Below are positions 15,724 through 27,656 of a DNA stretch of 64,000 nucleotides, in pieces. The stretch's first letter is position 1; the number at the start of each line of letters is the position of its first letter. The position numbers were made by a program, and so were the translations under genes. Source of the stretch: Ramlibacter agri. Its GTDB lineage: Bacteria; Pseudomonadota; Gammaproteobacteria; Burkholderiales; Burkholderiaceae_C. The stretch lies in NCBI RefSeq assembly GCF_012927085.1, contig NZ_JABBFX010000001.1, positions 1,426,001-1,490,000 of the forward strand, read 5' to 3'. The notes under the pieces are model-generated. The model searched no databases. It worked only from the letters and a program-made list of their open reading frames with translations, and had not been told where the DNA came from.

Positions 15724-16280
15724 GGCAGGCGTTCTCCTCCCCGATACACGAAAGCCAGCGTGAAGGTGGCATTGATTTCGCGTTTGGTCGCGTCGGGCCG
15801 GTCCAGCCGCAAGTCGGAGATGTACGCGTGGGGTGCGTTGGAGAGAATGGCCTGCAACAGCAGCTTGACCTGCGGGTACTCGTCGTGGGCGGACAGGCGA
15901 ACCCGGCGCACGACAAGGTTGCCTGCCGACCGATCGGGGGCGTCGTATTGTGCCGTGAGGAGAGAGACGTCGAAGCGCTCAGCTAGCTGGAAGACATCTC
16001 GAACGTCATCAACGTGCTGGTCTCCGTCCGCCGCGTATGTCGCAAGCCGAGATGCTTCGTCTGCGGCTGGTGCTGTCCTTCGGGCGGCTGTCAGTTCGCG
16101 GTTCAGCGTGGCCGCGCGCCTGGAGATTTGCTCAGCGTCCGCTCGCGTCAGACTGGCTGCCACGAACAGGACTGCCGCTGTCAAGCAAAAGACACCGGCA
16201 AGTCGCGCTGGCCATCTGGCTCGGCGCATCGTCGCCACGGCGCGGTCGATGATGCGCAGGAAGCGGGCCTGTGGCTTCAT
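15720..16280 (-). CDS. PilO-like inner-membrane assembly protein
   Basis: 186 residues from the ATG at 16,280, which overlaps the upstream stop by 3 nt (TCAT on the plus strand). One TM helix (RLAGVFCLTAAVLFVAASL) is followed by a coiled stretch (DAEQISRRAATLNRELTAARR). A periplasmic domain ends LLLQAILSNAPHAYISDLRL and INATFTLAFVYRG, the ferredoxin-like PilO/GspM pattern. It would pair with the PilN-like protein encoded before it. Confidence 0.7.
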   Translation of the reverse strand: MKPQARFLRIIDRAVATMRRARWPARLAGVFCLTAAVLFVAASLTRADAEQISRRAATLNRELTAARRTAPAADEASRLATYAADGDQHVDDVRDVFQLAERFDVSLLTAQYDAPDRSAGNLVVRRVRLSAHDEYPQVKLLLQAILSNAPHAYISDLRLDRPDATKREINATFTLAFVYRGGERLP

Positions 16281-16831
16281 CTCTGCGGAACCCGTGTCTG
16301 GAAGCTGAGCCGAAAGCGCACTTCCGCCGAATCGCCCTGTTCCCGCTTCTGGTCCAACAACCGGGCGTCGTCGACGTCTGGCCTTGCATTCATCGCCTCC
16401 ACGAGCGCGAGAGCAGCTTCGGTCGAACGCGCGCGCGCAGTGACGGCCACCTCCCAGCGGCCTGAATCGGCAAGGCGTGACTGCAAGGAGTCGAGCGACA
16501 CTTCGCCCTTTGTCGTTGCCGCCGAGGCCTCGACCGCCGCGAGTGCCGCGTCCCACGGTGCCTCCAGCCGCCGCTGCAGCGATGCGGAAGCCTCGCGCTT
16601 CCCTGACTCGAGCGTTCCCTTCGGCGCCGCCTGTGAGGTGAGCGCTGGCGCCGCGTCTTGCCGCCGGCGAGCACGGTCCAGACGCGTCAGGGCGTCCTCA
16701 CGCAGGTCGAGACTGGCTGAAAAATCCAGTGCGCCTGTGATGAGTGCGCCTATGGCTACTGCAAGCAGAACGTAGCTCGCTAGCGTGGGGCGGCTACCTT
16801 GCAAGCCAAGATCGAAGTGCCTGGATGCCAT
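16277..16831 (-). CDS. PilN-like inner-membrane assembly protein
   Basis: 184 residues from the ATG at 16,831, which overlaps the upstream stop (TAATG). A short cytoplasmic head is followed by one TM (YVLLAVAIGALITGALDFS), a charged coil, and a periplasmic domain (WDAALAAVEASAATTKGEVSLDSLQ, GRWEVAVTARARSTEAALALVEAM) as in PilN/GspL C-terminal parts. Frame conservation extends further upstream, but the overlap makes the internal start better. Confidence 0.7.
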   Translation of the reverse strand: MASRHFDLGLQGSRPTLASYVLLAVAIGALITGALDFSASLDLREDALTRLDRARRRQDAAPALTSQAAPKGTLESGKREASASLQRRLEAPWDAALAAVEASAATTKGEVSLDSLQSRLADSGRWEVAVTARARSTEAALALVEAMNARPDVDDARLLDQKREQGDSAEVRFRLSFQTRVPQR

Positions 16832-17574
16832 TACATCGGCCAGCTTCGACGGATCAATTCGCCGGGTTCGAGCGCGTGCGAAGCGTGTAGCCGACGCAGC
16901 AGGCCGTCTGGCGACTGCATGCTGCCGCGCCAATCACATTGGAGCGAACCACCTGCAAACGCGAATACCTGTGCGACCGCGGTGCTGCCTGGTGCTTCCC
17001 CTTCGGTCCAGACGAGATCGCGTCGAAGCCTATCCTTCCTGTGCGGACCGTTCACGGCATCGAGTGCTTCAAGAACCGCCGGCCGGACGGAAGCCAGCTG
17101 CATCCGGCGTTGTGTCGTGAACTCACGCAGATGGTTAAGGCCGTCGCGCCGGACGCAGGAGACGAGGTACCGGCCGCCTCGAGGCAAGCGCTCCCAGCGC
17201 AGCACGTGCTCATGAGGGTTCAGGTTGAGGCGCGTCTGGGCCCAAGCTTCCACCGCGCGACTCAGGTTGGCCTCGGTCTCGCGAAGGCCGGCCAGCGTCA
17301 TGACGGCAACCCGGGAATGCTGGAAACCGAGCGCGACTTCCAGTTTCGCGCCGGCCTGGCTGCGAGCCTCGGCCAGTCCTACGCCCACCAGCGCGCGATC
17401 GAGGGCCGCCTGCAGCTCGCCTTCTTTGTGCGCAAAGGTCTCGGTGCACTGAAGCGTGGGTGCGCCTTCGCGGCCCCTGCGAATTCTCAAGAACGACAGA
17501 GACGCACTATGCGTGCCCTTGCGTTCAAGTTGCAAGATTCCGGAGCCAAGCGACAAGACCAAGTGCACAGCCAT
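16831..17574 (-). CDS. Hypothetical cytoplasmic protein in the PilM/GspL position of the operon
   Basis: 247 residues. No TM segment. It begins MAVHLVLSLGSGILQLERKG and contains LSFLRIRRGREG, EGELQAALDRALVGVGL and LRREFTTQ-like segments without motifs I can name. Position between the ATPase and the PilN-like gene suggests a PilM or GspL-cytoplasmic-domain role, coupling the ATPase to the inner-membrane platform. That role is inferred from context. Confidence 0.55.
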   Translation of the reverse strand: MAVHLVLSLGSGILQLERKGTHSASLSFLRIRRGREGAPTLQCTETFAHKEGELQAALDRALVGVGLAEARSQAGAKLEVALGFQHSRVAVMTLAGLRETEANLSRAVEAWAQTRLNLNPHEHVLRWERLPRGGRYLVSCVRRDGLNHLREFTTQRRMQLASVRPAVLEALDAVNGPHRKDRLRRDLVWTEGEAPGSTAVAQVFAFAGGSLQCDWRGSMQSPDGLLRRLHASHALEPGELIRRSWPM

Positions 17575-17578
17575 TTTT

Positions 17579-19308
<1,730 letters not shown>

Positions 19309-19312
<4 letters not shown>

Positions 19313-20511
19313 GTCACGCTGGACGCCAAGTCGAAGATCGGCAGGTACATCAGCAGTACGACGCCGCCGATGAGTGCGCCGAACACGATCATCAACACCG
19401 GCTCGACCAGCCGGCTGGCGATATCGACGTTGCGCTGCAAGGTGCGCTCATACAGGTCGCCGATCCGATCGAGCATCTCGGGCAGCGCGCCAGTGCGCTC
19501 CGCCACGCCGAGCATGCTGGCAACCATCTCGTCGGCGAACCCGCTGCCACCCAGGGCCGTACTGATGGCCGTGCCTTCACGGATGGAGGCCAGCCCCCGC
19601 TTCAGTTGCGCCCGCGGCCGAGGGCCCAAGTGATCGAACGTGTATTCCAGCGCGCGATGGATGGGGATGCCGCGGGAAGTCAGGATCGCAGCGGCGCGGT
19701 AGGCCTGAAGCAGCTGAAATTCCGAGGACACAGTCTTGACGCCCGGCACGCGCTCCAGCAGCCAATGTCGGTGGCGCTGACTTGCAAGTATCACCGCAAT
19801 GAATCCGAGCGATCCAAGGACGAGCGCGATCATGACGGGTGTGGCAGCCGGTGTATCGGCGGCGAAACGTCCCCAGGCCATGAGGAGCTTGGATAGTTCT
19901 GGAAGCCGCCGGTTGCTGACGTCGAGGACCTGCGCAAAGCGCGGCACGACGAGTCCAAGCAGAACCATCAGGACGATCGAACCAAATACGAGCAGCAGGG
20001 CGGGGTAGGCGCAGGCCCCGAGCACCTTGTCGCGCAACGCGCGAAGGTTCTGTTGGTGGCGCGCGAATCGGCTCAATCCGATCGGGACATCTCCCGTCTG
20101 TTCGCTGGCCGCCACGGTAGCAATGAGCAAGGGCGAAAATGCGCCGGACACCTCCATCGCTTGGGACAGGCGAAGTCCATGGCTGATAGATGCCTGCAGC
20201 TCACGCAGAACCTGGGCATGCCGCGATGTGCCAGCCCTGCGTGCCAATGTGCCGACCGACTCCTTGATGGTGATGCCAGCAGCGAGCAACGTGGACAGGT
20301 CCTGAGCGAACGAGATGGCATCGACGCTGCGGTGCGTGAATCGGGCGAAAACGCCGAAACCTGCGACTGGCTGATCGCGGTCGCAACGGAGGACGTCGTA
20401 ACCTTCGGCACTTGCCTTCTTACGCGCGTCATCTTCCGACGCGGCATCCAACCTCCGGTCGCTTACCGCCCCAGTTCCATCCAGGACCAGCAGCCTGAAA
20501 CTCGTACTCAC
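19309..20511 (-). CDS. GspF/PilC-family inner-membrane platform protein
   Basis: 400 residues. Two T2SSF domains are separated by TM segments. The first contains FAQDLSTLLAAGITIKESV and LSQAMEVSGAFSPLLIATV. The TM YPALLLVFGSIVLMVLLGLVVP follows. The second repeat has YRAAAILTSRGIPIHRALEY and MLGVAERTGALPEML, then a C-terminal TM (VEPVLMIVFGALIGGVVLLMYLPIF). It forms the polytopic base on which the ATPase and pseudopilins work. Confidence 0.93.
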
Positions 20512-20522
20512 GGCAAAGATCG

Positions 20523-20990
20523 CTAGTCGGTACCGGACAAGTAGATGTCCTTGGCGTCGCCGGCTCCACCTGGTTGGCCGTCAGACCCCAACGAGATGAT
20601 CTCTATGTCGTGACCGCCGTCGCCTGGTCGGTACAAGTAAGGATTCCCCCAGGGGTCGGATGGCACGTCCTTCTTCAAGTAAGGGCCGCGCCACCTTGCT
20701 CCTCCCGCCGGAGCAACAAGGAGTACTTGCAGTCCCTGCTCGCGTGTCGGCAGCGAGCCGACATCCAGCCGGTACTCCTCCAATGCCTTCTCGAGAGAGT
20801 CCATCTGCGCGCGCGCGATCGTGGCCTTGGACTTGCTGACCGTATTGAAGTAACGCGGAACAACCAAGGCGGCCAGCAGGCCAATGATCACCACAACGAC
20901 CATCAGCTCCAACAACGTGAATCCCTTCTGGATTCGATGGTCCGTCGCGCGGACGTGGATGCCTGCCACGCCGGCAATACCGCGGATCAT
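20523..20990 (-). CDS. gspG: Major pseudopilin GspG, first gene of the T2SS-like operon
   Basis: 155 residues from the ATG at 20,990, which has GGGAGGGACC immediately upstream. A longer-than-usual leader precedes the cleavage site KGFTLLELMVVVVIIGLLAALVVP. The GspG hallmarks are DSLEKALEEYRLDVGSLPTREQGL, the DPWGNPYLY calcium-loop region and EIISLGSDGQPGGAGDAKDIYL. It is the best-conserved pseudopilin of the cluster and leads the minus-strand operon, facing the divergent RHS genes. Confidence 0.93.
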   Translation of the reverse strand: MIRGIAGVAGIHVRATDHRIQKGFTLLELMVVVVIIGLLAALVVPRYFNTVSKSKATIARAQMDSLEKALEEYRLDVGSLPTREQGLQVLLVAPAGGARWRGPYLKKDVPSDPWGNPYLYRPGDGGHDIEIISLGSDGQPGGAGDAKDIYLSGTD

Positions 20991-21880
20991 TGGTCCCTCC
21001 CCCTCGCGCAAGTGATCAAGCGCTGTGTACTGTTGGCTTGAACTATACCGTGCTAATTGAGCGGCGAGACAACCTACGCGGGACGGGGCATGCGATTTTT
21101 CTTGCGCGAGCCATTCGGCAACAGCTGCAGCGCCGGCATCCACGTCATCGTTCTAAGAGACAGATCGATGTGCATGACAACAACATGCTGCCTAAGTGAT
21201 TTTCTTACGGAATGGGTTCCCGACGCTTGCGGCTTGTCCGTCCCAGCAGGAGCAGTTCTGTGCGGTCCCTGCCAGCGCGCCGTCCGAGTAGAGCGGGCGG
21301 ATTTCGAGGGGGCTGACTGTAAGCGGCGTGCGAATGTTTCGGATGGGCGCCCTTTCCTGTGGCCGCGCGGTTGGGAGAAGCGGAGTGCTGAGTGGCGCTT
21401 CGTTTGGGTGATTGCCTTCTCGCCTCGGTAAGGTTTAGAGTGTTTGCAGAGGGAAGGATGCTCGAGGTCGGCCTGTCGCTCGGTGACGCGTGCCGCCCTC
21501 GAGCCATCTATCAAAGAGAAGAAATGAAAAAAGACATCAACAAAGACGCGCGCCAGCGCGCTTGCGGCGGCCAGCGTCGAGCCTCAGCTCCGAGGTCAAG
21601 CAGGCTAGCTGGCGTCGACTAGACCCACTCCATCCGTCGCTATACCTGTCGCTCGGGTGCGCATGCGCACTTGGCGGAGCCTTGTCCGGTTGTTCAAAGC
21701 CGGGGATGAGTGTAGGGCCGATGGACATGCGACCTTTCGGAAAGCGCGCGACGACTAGCGCGCCGCTCCGGAGGCTGTGTGACCTGCCAAGGGCGCACCC
21801 TGCGATCGAGAGTGCTGGGGCCGACGAACCCCGGTGGCCGAACCGGCGAGCGTAATCGTGGATTCAATAGGGAGATTGAA
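20991..21880. other. Divergent intergenic region between the T2SS-like operon and the RHS genes
   Basis: About 890 bp with no gene I can defend. On the minus strand TATAGT (about 21,045) could be a -10 for gspG. On the plus strand two partial signals are visible. An ATG at 21,524 behind AGAGAAGAA starts MKKDINKDARQRACGG. Another frame encodes a lipoprotein-like segment, LYLSLGCACALGGALSGCSKPG (about 21,640-21,710). They are in different frames, so a small frameshifted lipoprotein gene is possible but unproven. Regulation of both divergent units should lie here. Confidence 0.35.
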
Positions 21881-24800
21881 GTGCAATTCCTGAGACGGGG
21901 CGCAGTGGCGCTGGTGCTTTTATGGACAGTGCTGCTCGGGCGACCGGCACTAGCCTTCAACCCAGGCGGTCCCGCCCCGGAGCCGATCTGCACGGTCAAT
22001 GCGAGAAGCGAGTGCTACGCCCCGAAGACCTTCACGGGGGCGGCGACAGCAGCGCCGGAATTCTGCACGCAGTACGCCGAGGGCCACATGAACAACAACG
22101 GTTATGGCGGCTCTGTTGGGTGTGGCTCTGTTGGCTCGACTGTTCTCGCCTGTGAATTGCAGAATCCCGCGGTGCAGCCTGCTTCGGCAGGAGTCCCCGC
22201 AGCAGCGGTGGGGGTGAACCTCAGCGCACGGGACACGACTCCCTGGAACTTTGGATCGGGCCCCGTGTACTTCACGTGGGGAGGTGGCTACGTAGGCCCG
22301 ACGTGCCAGTGTGCCGGAGGCTCTGTGATCACCCAGGACGCGCACTGCGCATGCCCGGACGGCCAAGCGTGGGACAGCGCGAGCAATCAATGCATGACGA
22401 TGGTCGACACGGTGCGCACCAAGCTGATGCCGCCATTTTGCTTGGCCTGCGCATTGAGCGAGCTGGATCTCTTCAAGCTGTTTTCCGTCGGTGATCCGAT
22501 CTACCCGCTGACCGGTGCGATGAAGCACCGCGTGTCTACCGGCATCAACTTGGCGGGACTTTCGCTGAGCCTGACTTATGACTCGACCGACAAGATGGCT
22601 GCCAGCCAAGTAGACACGAGCACGACACTGAGTCTTCCCAGCGCGTTTGGCGCGCTGTGGCAGGCCAACGTCTTTCACAGACTGAAGGTGAGCAACGGCC
22701 AGCGCAGCGCGCTCGTGTCGCTGGGCGACGGGTACCTGCGCAACTTCAGTGGCAACGGTGCCGGTACTTTCACGTCGAGCGACGGCAACCCGAACAAGCT
22801 GGTGGTGATCTCGGGCGGCTACCGCTACACCGACGTCGACATGGGCGTGATCGAGACCTTCGATTCGAGCGGGAATATCACCTCACTGGCGAGGATCGAC
22901 GGAACGCTGCTGACTTTCTCCTACTCGGGCGGCAACCTGGTGAGTGTGCTTGACGCCAATGGCCGCACGGTGAGTTTCCTGTACGACGGCAGCAACCGGG
23001 TCAGCCAGATCGTAGGGCCGGATGGCTCGGGGACAACCGTCGCCTACGATGCCGCAGGCAACCTGAAGTCGCTGACGTGGGCGGACGGCAAGGTGGCGAC
23101 CTTCATGTATGAGAACACCGGCCTGCCTTGGGCGCTTACCGGCATCCTCGATGAGAATTCGAACCGGGCGGCGACCTTCACGTATGACCCGCAGGGCCGG
23201 GCGCTGAGCACAGAGCGCGCAGGCGGGGTCGATCACTACGAAGTTCAATACACGGGTTTGCCGCATCGGCTGATCACCGAGACGGCGGATCTGCCCAACC
23301 ACATTCTGTATCGGGTGCATGAGTGGTACGTTCCCGAGTCTCCCGTGGTCATAGCGCAGCCCAATGGAGAGCAGAGCACATGGCAAGGCGCATCGGTGCA
23401 AGGCGTCCCCATGACACTGACACAATACCAGTCGGCGGGTTCCGGCAGCCCCGCGGCCACAAAGAGCATCACGCCCGATGCGAACGGCAACGTCGGCATC
23501 CGCGACGACTACCAGGGCAATCGCACGTGCTATGCCTACGACGCCTTGCGCCGGGAAACCTTGCGCATTGAAGGCCTGGACAAGACGGTTGATTGCGCGG
23601 CGCTGAGCGCTGGCGGAGCGTTGCCCACCGGAGCACGCAAGATCGCCACGACCTGGCATCCGAACTGGCGGTTGCAGGCGACGAGCACGCAGCCGCTGAA
23701 GAAGACGACCTACGTCTACAACGGCCAGGCTGACCCGTTCAATGGCGGCGCCGTGGCGAGCTGCACCACTGCAGCGGCAATGCCCGACGGAACGGCCCTG
23801 CCGCTGCTTTGCAAGCAAGTGGAGCAGGCGCTGCTTGCCAACGGCAGTGCGGACACCAGCGTAACCGCAAGCTCCAACAGCTTCGCCTACGACGCCGGTG
23901 GGCACGTCACGAGCAGCGTTGACCCACGGGGGAAGACCACAACGATGACGTACTACGCGACGACTGCGTACACGCGTAGTGGATCCGCGATTGATGACCC
24001 CTATCTAGACAGCGTCTCGCTGCTGCTGCATGGCGACGGTAGAAACGGCGGCGTCAGTCCGATTGATTCATCGGCATCCCAGAAGTCCTTCACCTCGAAT
24101 TCCGGGGCGCAGTCCAGTACGGCCCAGTCGAAGTTCGGAGGCACTTCTCTCTACTTCAACGGGTCGGGCGCCTACTTTTCAGCCCCCAATTCGCCGGATT
24201 TCCGGTTTGGAACCGGAGACTTCACAGTCGAGTTCCAGATGTATCTTCCGATTGCTTGGACTTCGCAGTCTGGTAGTTCTGGCGTGGTGGGGCAGAGACA
24301 AAGCGATGGCACCGCAGGTTGGGTGATCTATCGCAATACCACGACGCCTTCGAGGATTAGCGCCCGTTTGGGTGCGGGTGCCGCTGACTTGGTTTCGCTC
24401 ACCACCCCAGCGACTGGGGTTTGGCAGCACTGGGCTCTCACACGGCGCTCAGGTGTGTGCACGTGGTGGGTCGACGGCGTTCAGGACGCCTCTGCCAGTT
24501 GCACCGCAAACTTAAACGACACCTCAGGAGGCTTCTGGATCGGAAGAGCACAGACTTGGGGCGGCGTCCTGAACGGCTACATCGATGAACTGCGGATTAC
24601 GAGCGGTGTAGCGCGGTATACGACAAACTTCACTCCGCCTGCTGCACCGTTCCCGGACGCGGTGACGCTCGATCCCAGTTCGATCGGGAACAGGGTGGGA
24701 GATGTGAAGTCGGTGGCCGACGCGCTCGGGCACGTGACGCAGATCTCGCTGCACGATCAAGTCGGCCGAGTGCGCCAGAGCATCGATCCCAAGGGGGTGG

Positions 24801-25141
24801 TGACTGACATCACGTATACGCCACGCGGATTGGTCAAAACTTTCACTTCGACGCCGCCTGGCGGTCCCGGCCGGGTGATGACGTATACGTACGATGGCGT
24901 GGGGCAGTTGACCCAAGTTGACCAGCCCGACGGAACGCACTTGTCGTTCACGTATGACGGCGCCGGCCGCATGACCGGTGCAAGCGATGCGCGCGGCAAC
25001 TCCGTGACGTACACGCTGGACGCTTCGGGCAACCGGGTGTCCGAGGAGGTGAAGGACTCCAGCGGCGTTTTGCGCCGCGCGATCGGCCGCTCCTTCGATG
25101 GGCTGAATCGGCTGCAGCAGGTCACGGGCTCCCAGCAATAG
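21881..25141 (+). CDS. Secreted YD-repeat (RHS) protein with a LamG-like insertion
   Basis: 1086 residues from the GTG at 21,881 (GGGAG 6-7 nt upstream). The start gives a signal peptide ending RPALA before FNPGG. A Cys-containing N-terminal region (residues ~30-190) leads to DPIYPLTGAMKHRVSTGINL, the entry to RHS shells. YD repeats follow (YRYTDVDMGVIETFDSSGN, VAYDAAGNLKSLTWADG, FAYDAGGHVTSSVDPRG). Residues ~710-926 form a LamG/concanavalin-like domain (SVSLLLHGDG, FGGTSLYFNGSGAYFSAP, FGTGDFTVEFQMYL, WQHWALTRRSGVCTWWVDG, GYIDELRITSGVARY) inserted between repeats. It ends DGLNRLQQVTGSQQ without the RHS core motif or a variable tip, so it is an incomplete shell. Seven bases later the second RHS gene starts. 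Sec export is expected, in contrast to the signal-less T6SS-type Rhs proteins. Confidence 0.85.
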   Translation: MQFLRRGAVALVLLWTVLLGRPALAFNPGGPAPEPICTVNARSECYAPKTFTGAATAAPEFCTQYAEGHMNNNGYGGSVGCGSVGSTVLACELQNPAVQPASAGVPAAAVGVNLSARDTTPWNFGSGPVYFTWGGGYVGPTCQCAGGSVITQDAHCACPDGQAWDSASNQCMTMVDTVRTKLMPPFCLACALSELDLFKLFSVGDPIYPLTGAMKHRVSTGINLAGLSLSLTYDSTDKMAASQVDTSTTLSLPSAFGALWQANVFHRLKVSNGQRSALVSLGDGYLRNFSGNGAGTFTSSDGNPNKLVVISGGYRYTDVDMGVIETFDSSGNITSLARIDGTLLTFSYSGGNLVSVLDANGRTVSFLYDGSNRVSQIVGPDGSGTTVAYDAAGNLKSLTWADGKVATFMYENTGLPWALTGILDENSNRAATFTYDPQGRALSTERAGGVDHYEVQYTGLPHRLITETADLPNHILYRVHEWYVPESPVVIAQPNGEQSTWQGASVQGVPMTLTQYQSAGSGSPAATKSITPDANGNVGIRDDYQGNRTCYAYDALRRETLRIEGLDKTVDCAALSAGGALPTGARKIATTWHPNWRLQATSTQPLKKTTYVYNGQADPFNGGAVASCTTAAAMPDGTALPLLCKQVEQALLANGSADTSVTASSNSFAYDAGGHVTSSVDPRGKTTTMTYYATTAYTRSGSAIDDPYLDSVSLLLHGDGRNGGVSPIDSSASQKSFTSNSGAQSSTAQSKFGGTSLYFNGSGAYFSAPNSPDFRFGTGDFTVEFQMYLPIAWTSQSGSSGVVGQRQSDGTAGWVIYRNTTTPSRISARLGAGAADLVSLTTPATGVWQHWALTRRSGVCTWWVDGVQDASASCTANLNDTSGGFWIGRAQTWGGVLNGYIDELRITSGVARYTTNFTPPAAPFPDAVTLDPSSIGNRVGDVKSVADALGHVTQISLHDQVGRVRQSIDPKGVVTDITYTPRGLVKTFTSTPPGGPGRVMTYTYDGVGQLTQVDQPDGTHLSFTYDGAGRMTGASDARGNSVTYTLDASGNRVSEEVKDSSGVLRRAIGRSFDGLNRLQQVTGSQQ

Positions 25142-25148
25142 GATCGGC

Positions 25149-27656
25149 ATGACAAACAGAACTGAAATGGGGTGCGCCCAGTTGCCTTGGAGCATTCCGG
25201 CGTTGCGCTCGCGCGCTCGGTGGTCGTTGGTTGGCGTCCTGGCGATGGGACTGCTGGGTCTTGCGCAGCCCGCATTGGCGGATGGTGCTACCGGGGGCTC
25301 GCTGACCATGTCTTCGATTTCCCTGAGCGTCTCGCAAGGCACGACCACCCTGGGGCAGAACCTGACCTTGTTCGCCAGGGTCTCGGGGGCATCGTCCACT
25401 GCGCCGGGCACGGTCACATTCACCGATGGCAGCGTCAGCATCGGCACGGCCGTGCCTTTCAGTGGGGCTGCCACGCTGAGCGTGACGAACCTCTCGGTCG
25501 GCACCCATAGCCTGGCTGCGAGCTACGGCGGCGACGCCGGCGCCGCTGGATCGACGACGCCGCAGTCCGCGACGGTGACGGTGGTGGCGCGCGCCGGCTA
25601 TGTCTGGCAATACGGCTATGACGCCATGGGTCGGCCCAACACCGTGGTGGATCCCAACGCGAACGCAACCTATATCTACCGTGACAGCCTGGGGCGGCCG
25701 ATCCAGACCCAGCAGCCCGCCAACACGGGATCGAGCACGCCGACGGTCACGCAGTTCGGCTATGACCCGATGGGCTCGCTCACCAGCGTGGCCGACCCGC
25801 GCAACCTGGCCACCACCTACACGCGCAACGGCCTGGGCGACGCCAAGGCGCTGAGCAGCCCGGACAGCGGCAACTCACAGTACGCCTTCGATGCCAAGGG
25901 CAACGTGGTGAGCAGCACGGACGCGCGCGGCAAGACGACGACCCTGGCCTACGACGCGCTCGACCGGCTGGTGTCCATCAGCTACCCGACGGGCACTGGC
26001 ACCACCTTCGAATACGACGGCGGTGCCAGCCCCACGCCCGCGGAGGCCGGTGAGCTGACCAAGATGACCGATGCCTCGGGCCAGACGACCTATGCGCATG
26101 ATGCCATGGGGCGCTTGACCAGCAAGACGGTGACGATCGGCTCCCGGACCTTCACGGTGGGCTACGCCTGGGGCGACAGCGGCAGCGCGCTGGACAAGCT
26201 CACGGCCATCACCTACCCGAGCGGCGCGCGGGTGAACTACAGCTACGACCCGTACGGCAGCGTCGCCGGCATCACGGTCAATCCGCCCAATACCAACGGC
26301 GCAGGGACCAGCGCGACGAGCGTCACCTTGCTGAGCGGGATCGCCTACAACGCCGACAGCCAGGTCACCAGCTGGCAGTGGTCGGACGGCAAGGCCCGCA
26401 CGATCGGCTACGACGCCAACGGCATGGTCTCCAGCTACACGCTGGGCGACCCGCTGGGGACCGGGACGGCCGCGGGCGTGCTGCGCACCCTGACGCGCGA
26501 TGCTGCCGGACGAATCACCGGCTACTCGCACACCAACAACGGCAACCCGGTCACCAACCTGGACCAGAGCTTCGGCTACGACAACCTGAACCGGCTGACA
26601 TCGCAAACGCTGGGCGCGATCTCCACCGTCTACAGCTACGACGACAACGGCAACCGCACGAGCAAGACCATCGGCGGCACGAGCTACACGAACACCATCG
26701 CGGCCAGCAGCAACCGCCTGACGCAGGCCAGCGATGTGACGGGTACGGCCAGCATCGCCCATGACGCCGCGGGCAATGTCACGAGCGATGGCACCAACAG
26801 CTTCGCCTACAGCGACCGCGGCCGGATGGTCACGGCCAGCAACGCCGGCGGCACGGTGACCTACGCGTACAACGGGCTGGAGCTGCGGGCGAGCAAGGCG
26901 GGCCCGACGGCGCTGGTGCCCACGGGGGCGGCGTACTACGTGTTTGATGAAGCGGGGCAGCTGCTGGGCGAGTATGACGCCAGCGGCACTCCTCTTTACG
27001 AGACCGCCTACTTGGGTACGAGCCCAGTAGGAGTGCTGAAGCAATCGGGATCGGCGGCCACCAACGACGTCGCGATGACGGTGTACAACGCCTACGCCGA
27101 CCAGATCGACACGGTGCGGCTGATCACCAGGCAAGACCACGCGATCGTCTGGCGATGGGATGCGGCCGAAGCCTTTGGTGCCACGGCGCCGGACCAGAAT
27201 CCGAGCAGCCTGGGCGTTTTCGTGTTCAATCAGCGCTTCCCCGGGCAGGTGTTTGACCAGGAAACGGGCCTGGCCCAGAATTGGAATCGAGAGTACAACG
27301 CCAAGTGGGGGCGCTATGCGCAAAGCGATCCGATCGGGCTCGGCGGCGGCATCAACACCTTTGCCTATGTCGAGGGAGATCCTCTTCGCCGCATGGATCC
27401 GAGAGGCGAAGCGGGATTGATCGGTGCGGCGGGGGGCGTCGCCGTAACGGTCTACGGCCTTTCCACCATGTTCAGCAAACAACGGTCTTGCGAGCAGATG
27501 TGTGATCTCACACATGGCGACGATGTAAAGGCCTGCGGCGATCCTGAAAGGCAGGATGTGTTGGATGCCCAGAAGAACCAGCGAGTGCTGGCATGTAAAG
27601 CTAGCTGCGCGATGGGCTCGGTGATGTCCAGACTGCTCCCGGGGAAGCTGAAATGA
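25149..27656 (+). CDS. Secreted RHS protein with Ig-like domain, RHS core and Cys-rich membrane-type tip
   Basis: 835 residues. The signal peptide (SLVGVLAMGLLGLAQPALA) is followed by a bacterial Ig-like domain (~50-150: SVSQGTTTLGQNLTLFARVSG, GTVTFTDGSVSIG, GTHSLAASYGGD). About 20 YD repeats follow to ~690. The RHS core WGRYAQSDPIGLGGGINTFA and YVEGDPLRRMDPRG end at about residue 753. The variable C-terminal tip of ~82 residues has a hydrophobic segment (LIGAAGGVAVTVYGLST) and five cysteines (SCEQMC, KACGD, LACKASC). RHS tips are usually toxins released inside the shell. This one could act on membranes, but the family is unknown to me. The stop overlaps the next ATG (ATGA), the normal toxin-immunity spacing. 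Confidence 0.88.
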   Translation: MTNRTEMGCAQLPWSIPALRSRARWSLVGVLAMGLLGLAQPALADGATGGSLTMSSISLSVSQGTTTLGQNLTLFARVSGASSTAPGTVTFTDGSVSIGTAVPFSGAATLSVTNLSVGTHSLAASYGGDAGAAGSTTPQSATVTVVARAGYVWQYGYDAMGRPNTVVDPNANATYIYRDSLGRPIQTQQPANTGSSTPTVTQFGYDPMGSLTSVADPRNLATTYTRNGLGDAKALSSPDSGNSQYAFDAKGNVVSSTDARGKTTTLAYDALDRLVSISYPTGTGTTFEYDGGASPTPAEAGELTKMTDASGQTTYAHDAMGRLTSKTVTIGSRTFTVGYAWGDSGSALDKLTAITYPSGARVNYSYDPYGSVAGITVNPPNTNGAGTSATSVTLLSGIAYNADSQVTSWQWSDGKARTIGYDANGMVSSYTLGDPLGTGTAAGVLRTLTRDAAGRITGYSHTNNGNPVTNLDQSFGYDNLNRLTSQTLGAISTVYSYDDNGNRTSKTIGGTSYTNTIAASSNRLTQASDVTGTASIAHDAAGNVTSDGTNSFAYSDRGRMVTASNAGGTVTYAYNGLELRASKAGPTALVPTGAAYYVFDEAGQLLGEYDASGTPLYETAYLGTSPVGVLKQSGSAATNDVAMTVYNAYADQIDTVRLITRQDHAIVWRWDAAEAFGATAPDQNPSSLGVFVFNQRFPGQVFDQETGLAQNWNREYNAKWGRYAQSDPIGLGGGINTFAYVEGDPLRRMDPRGEAGLIGAAGGVAVTVYGLSTMFSKQRSCEQMCDLTHGDDVKACGDPERQDVLDAQKNQRVLACKASCAMGSVMSRLLPGKLK

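Noticed and set aside
21524..21622. Short ORF MKKDINKDARQRACGG... before the RHS genes
   Set aside because: Good ribosome site, but the product is only ~32 residues with no support, and the more protein-like lipoprotein segment is in another frame. Noted under the gap instead.
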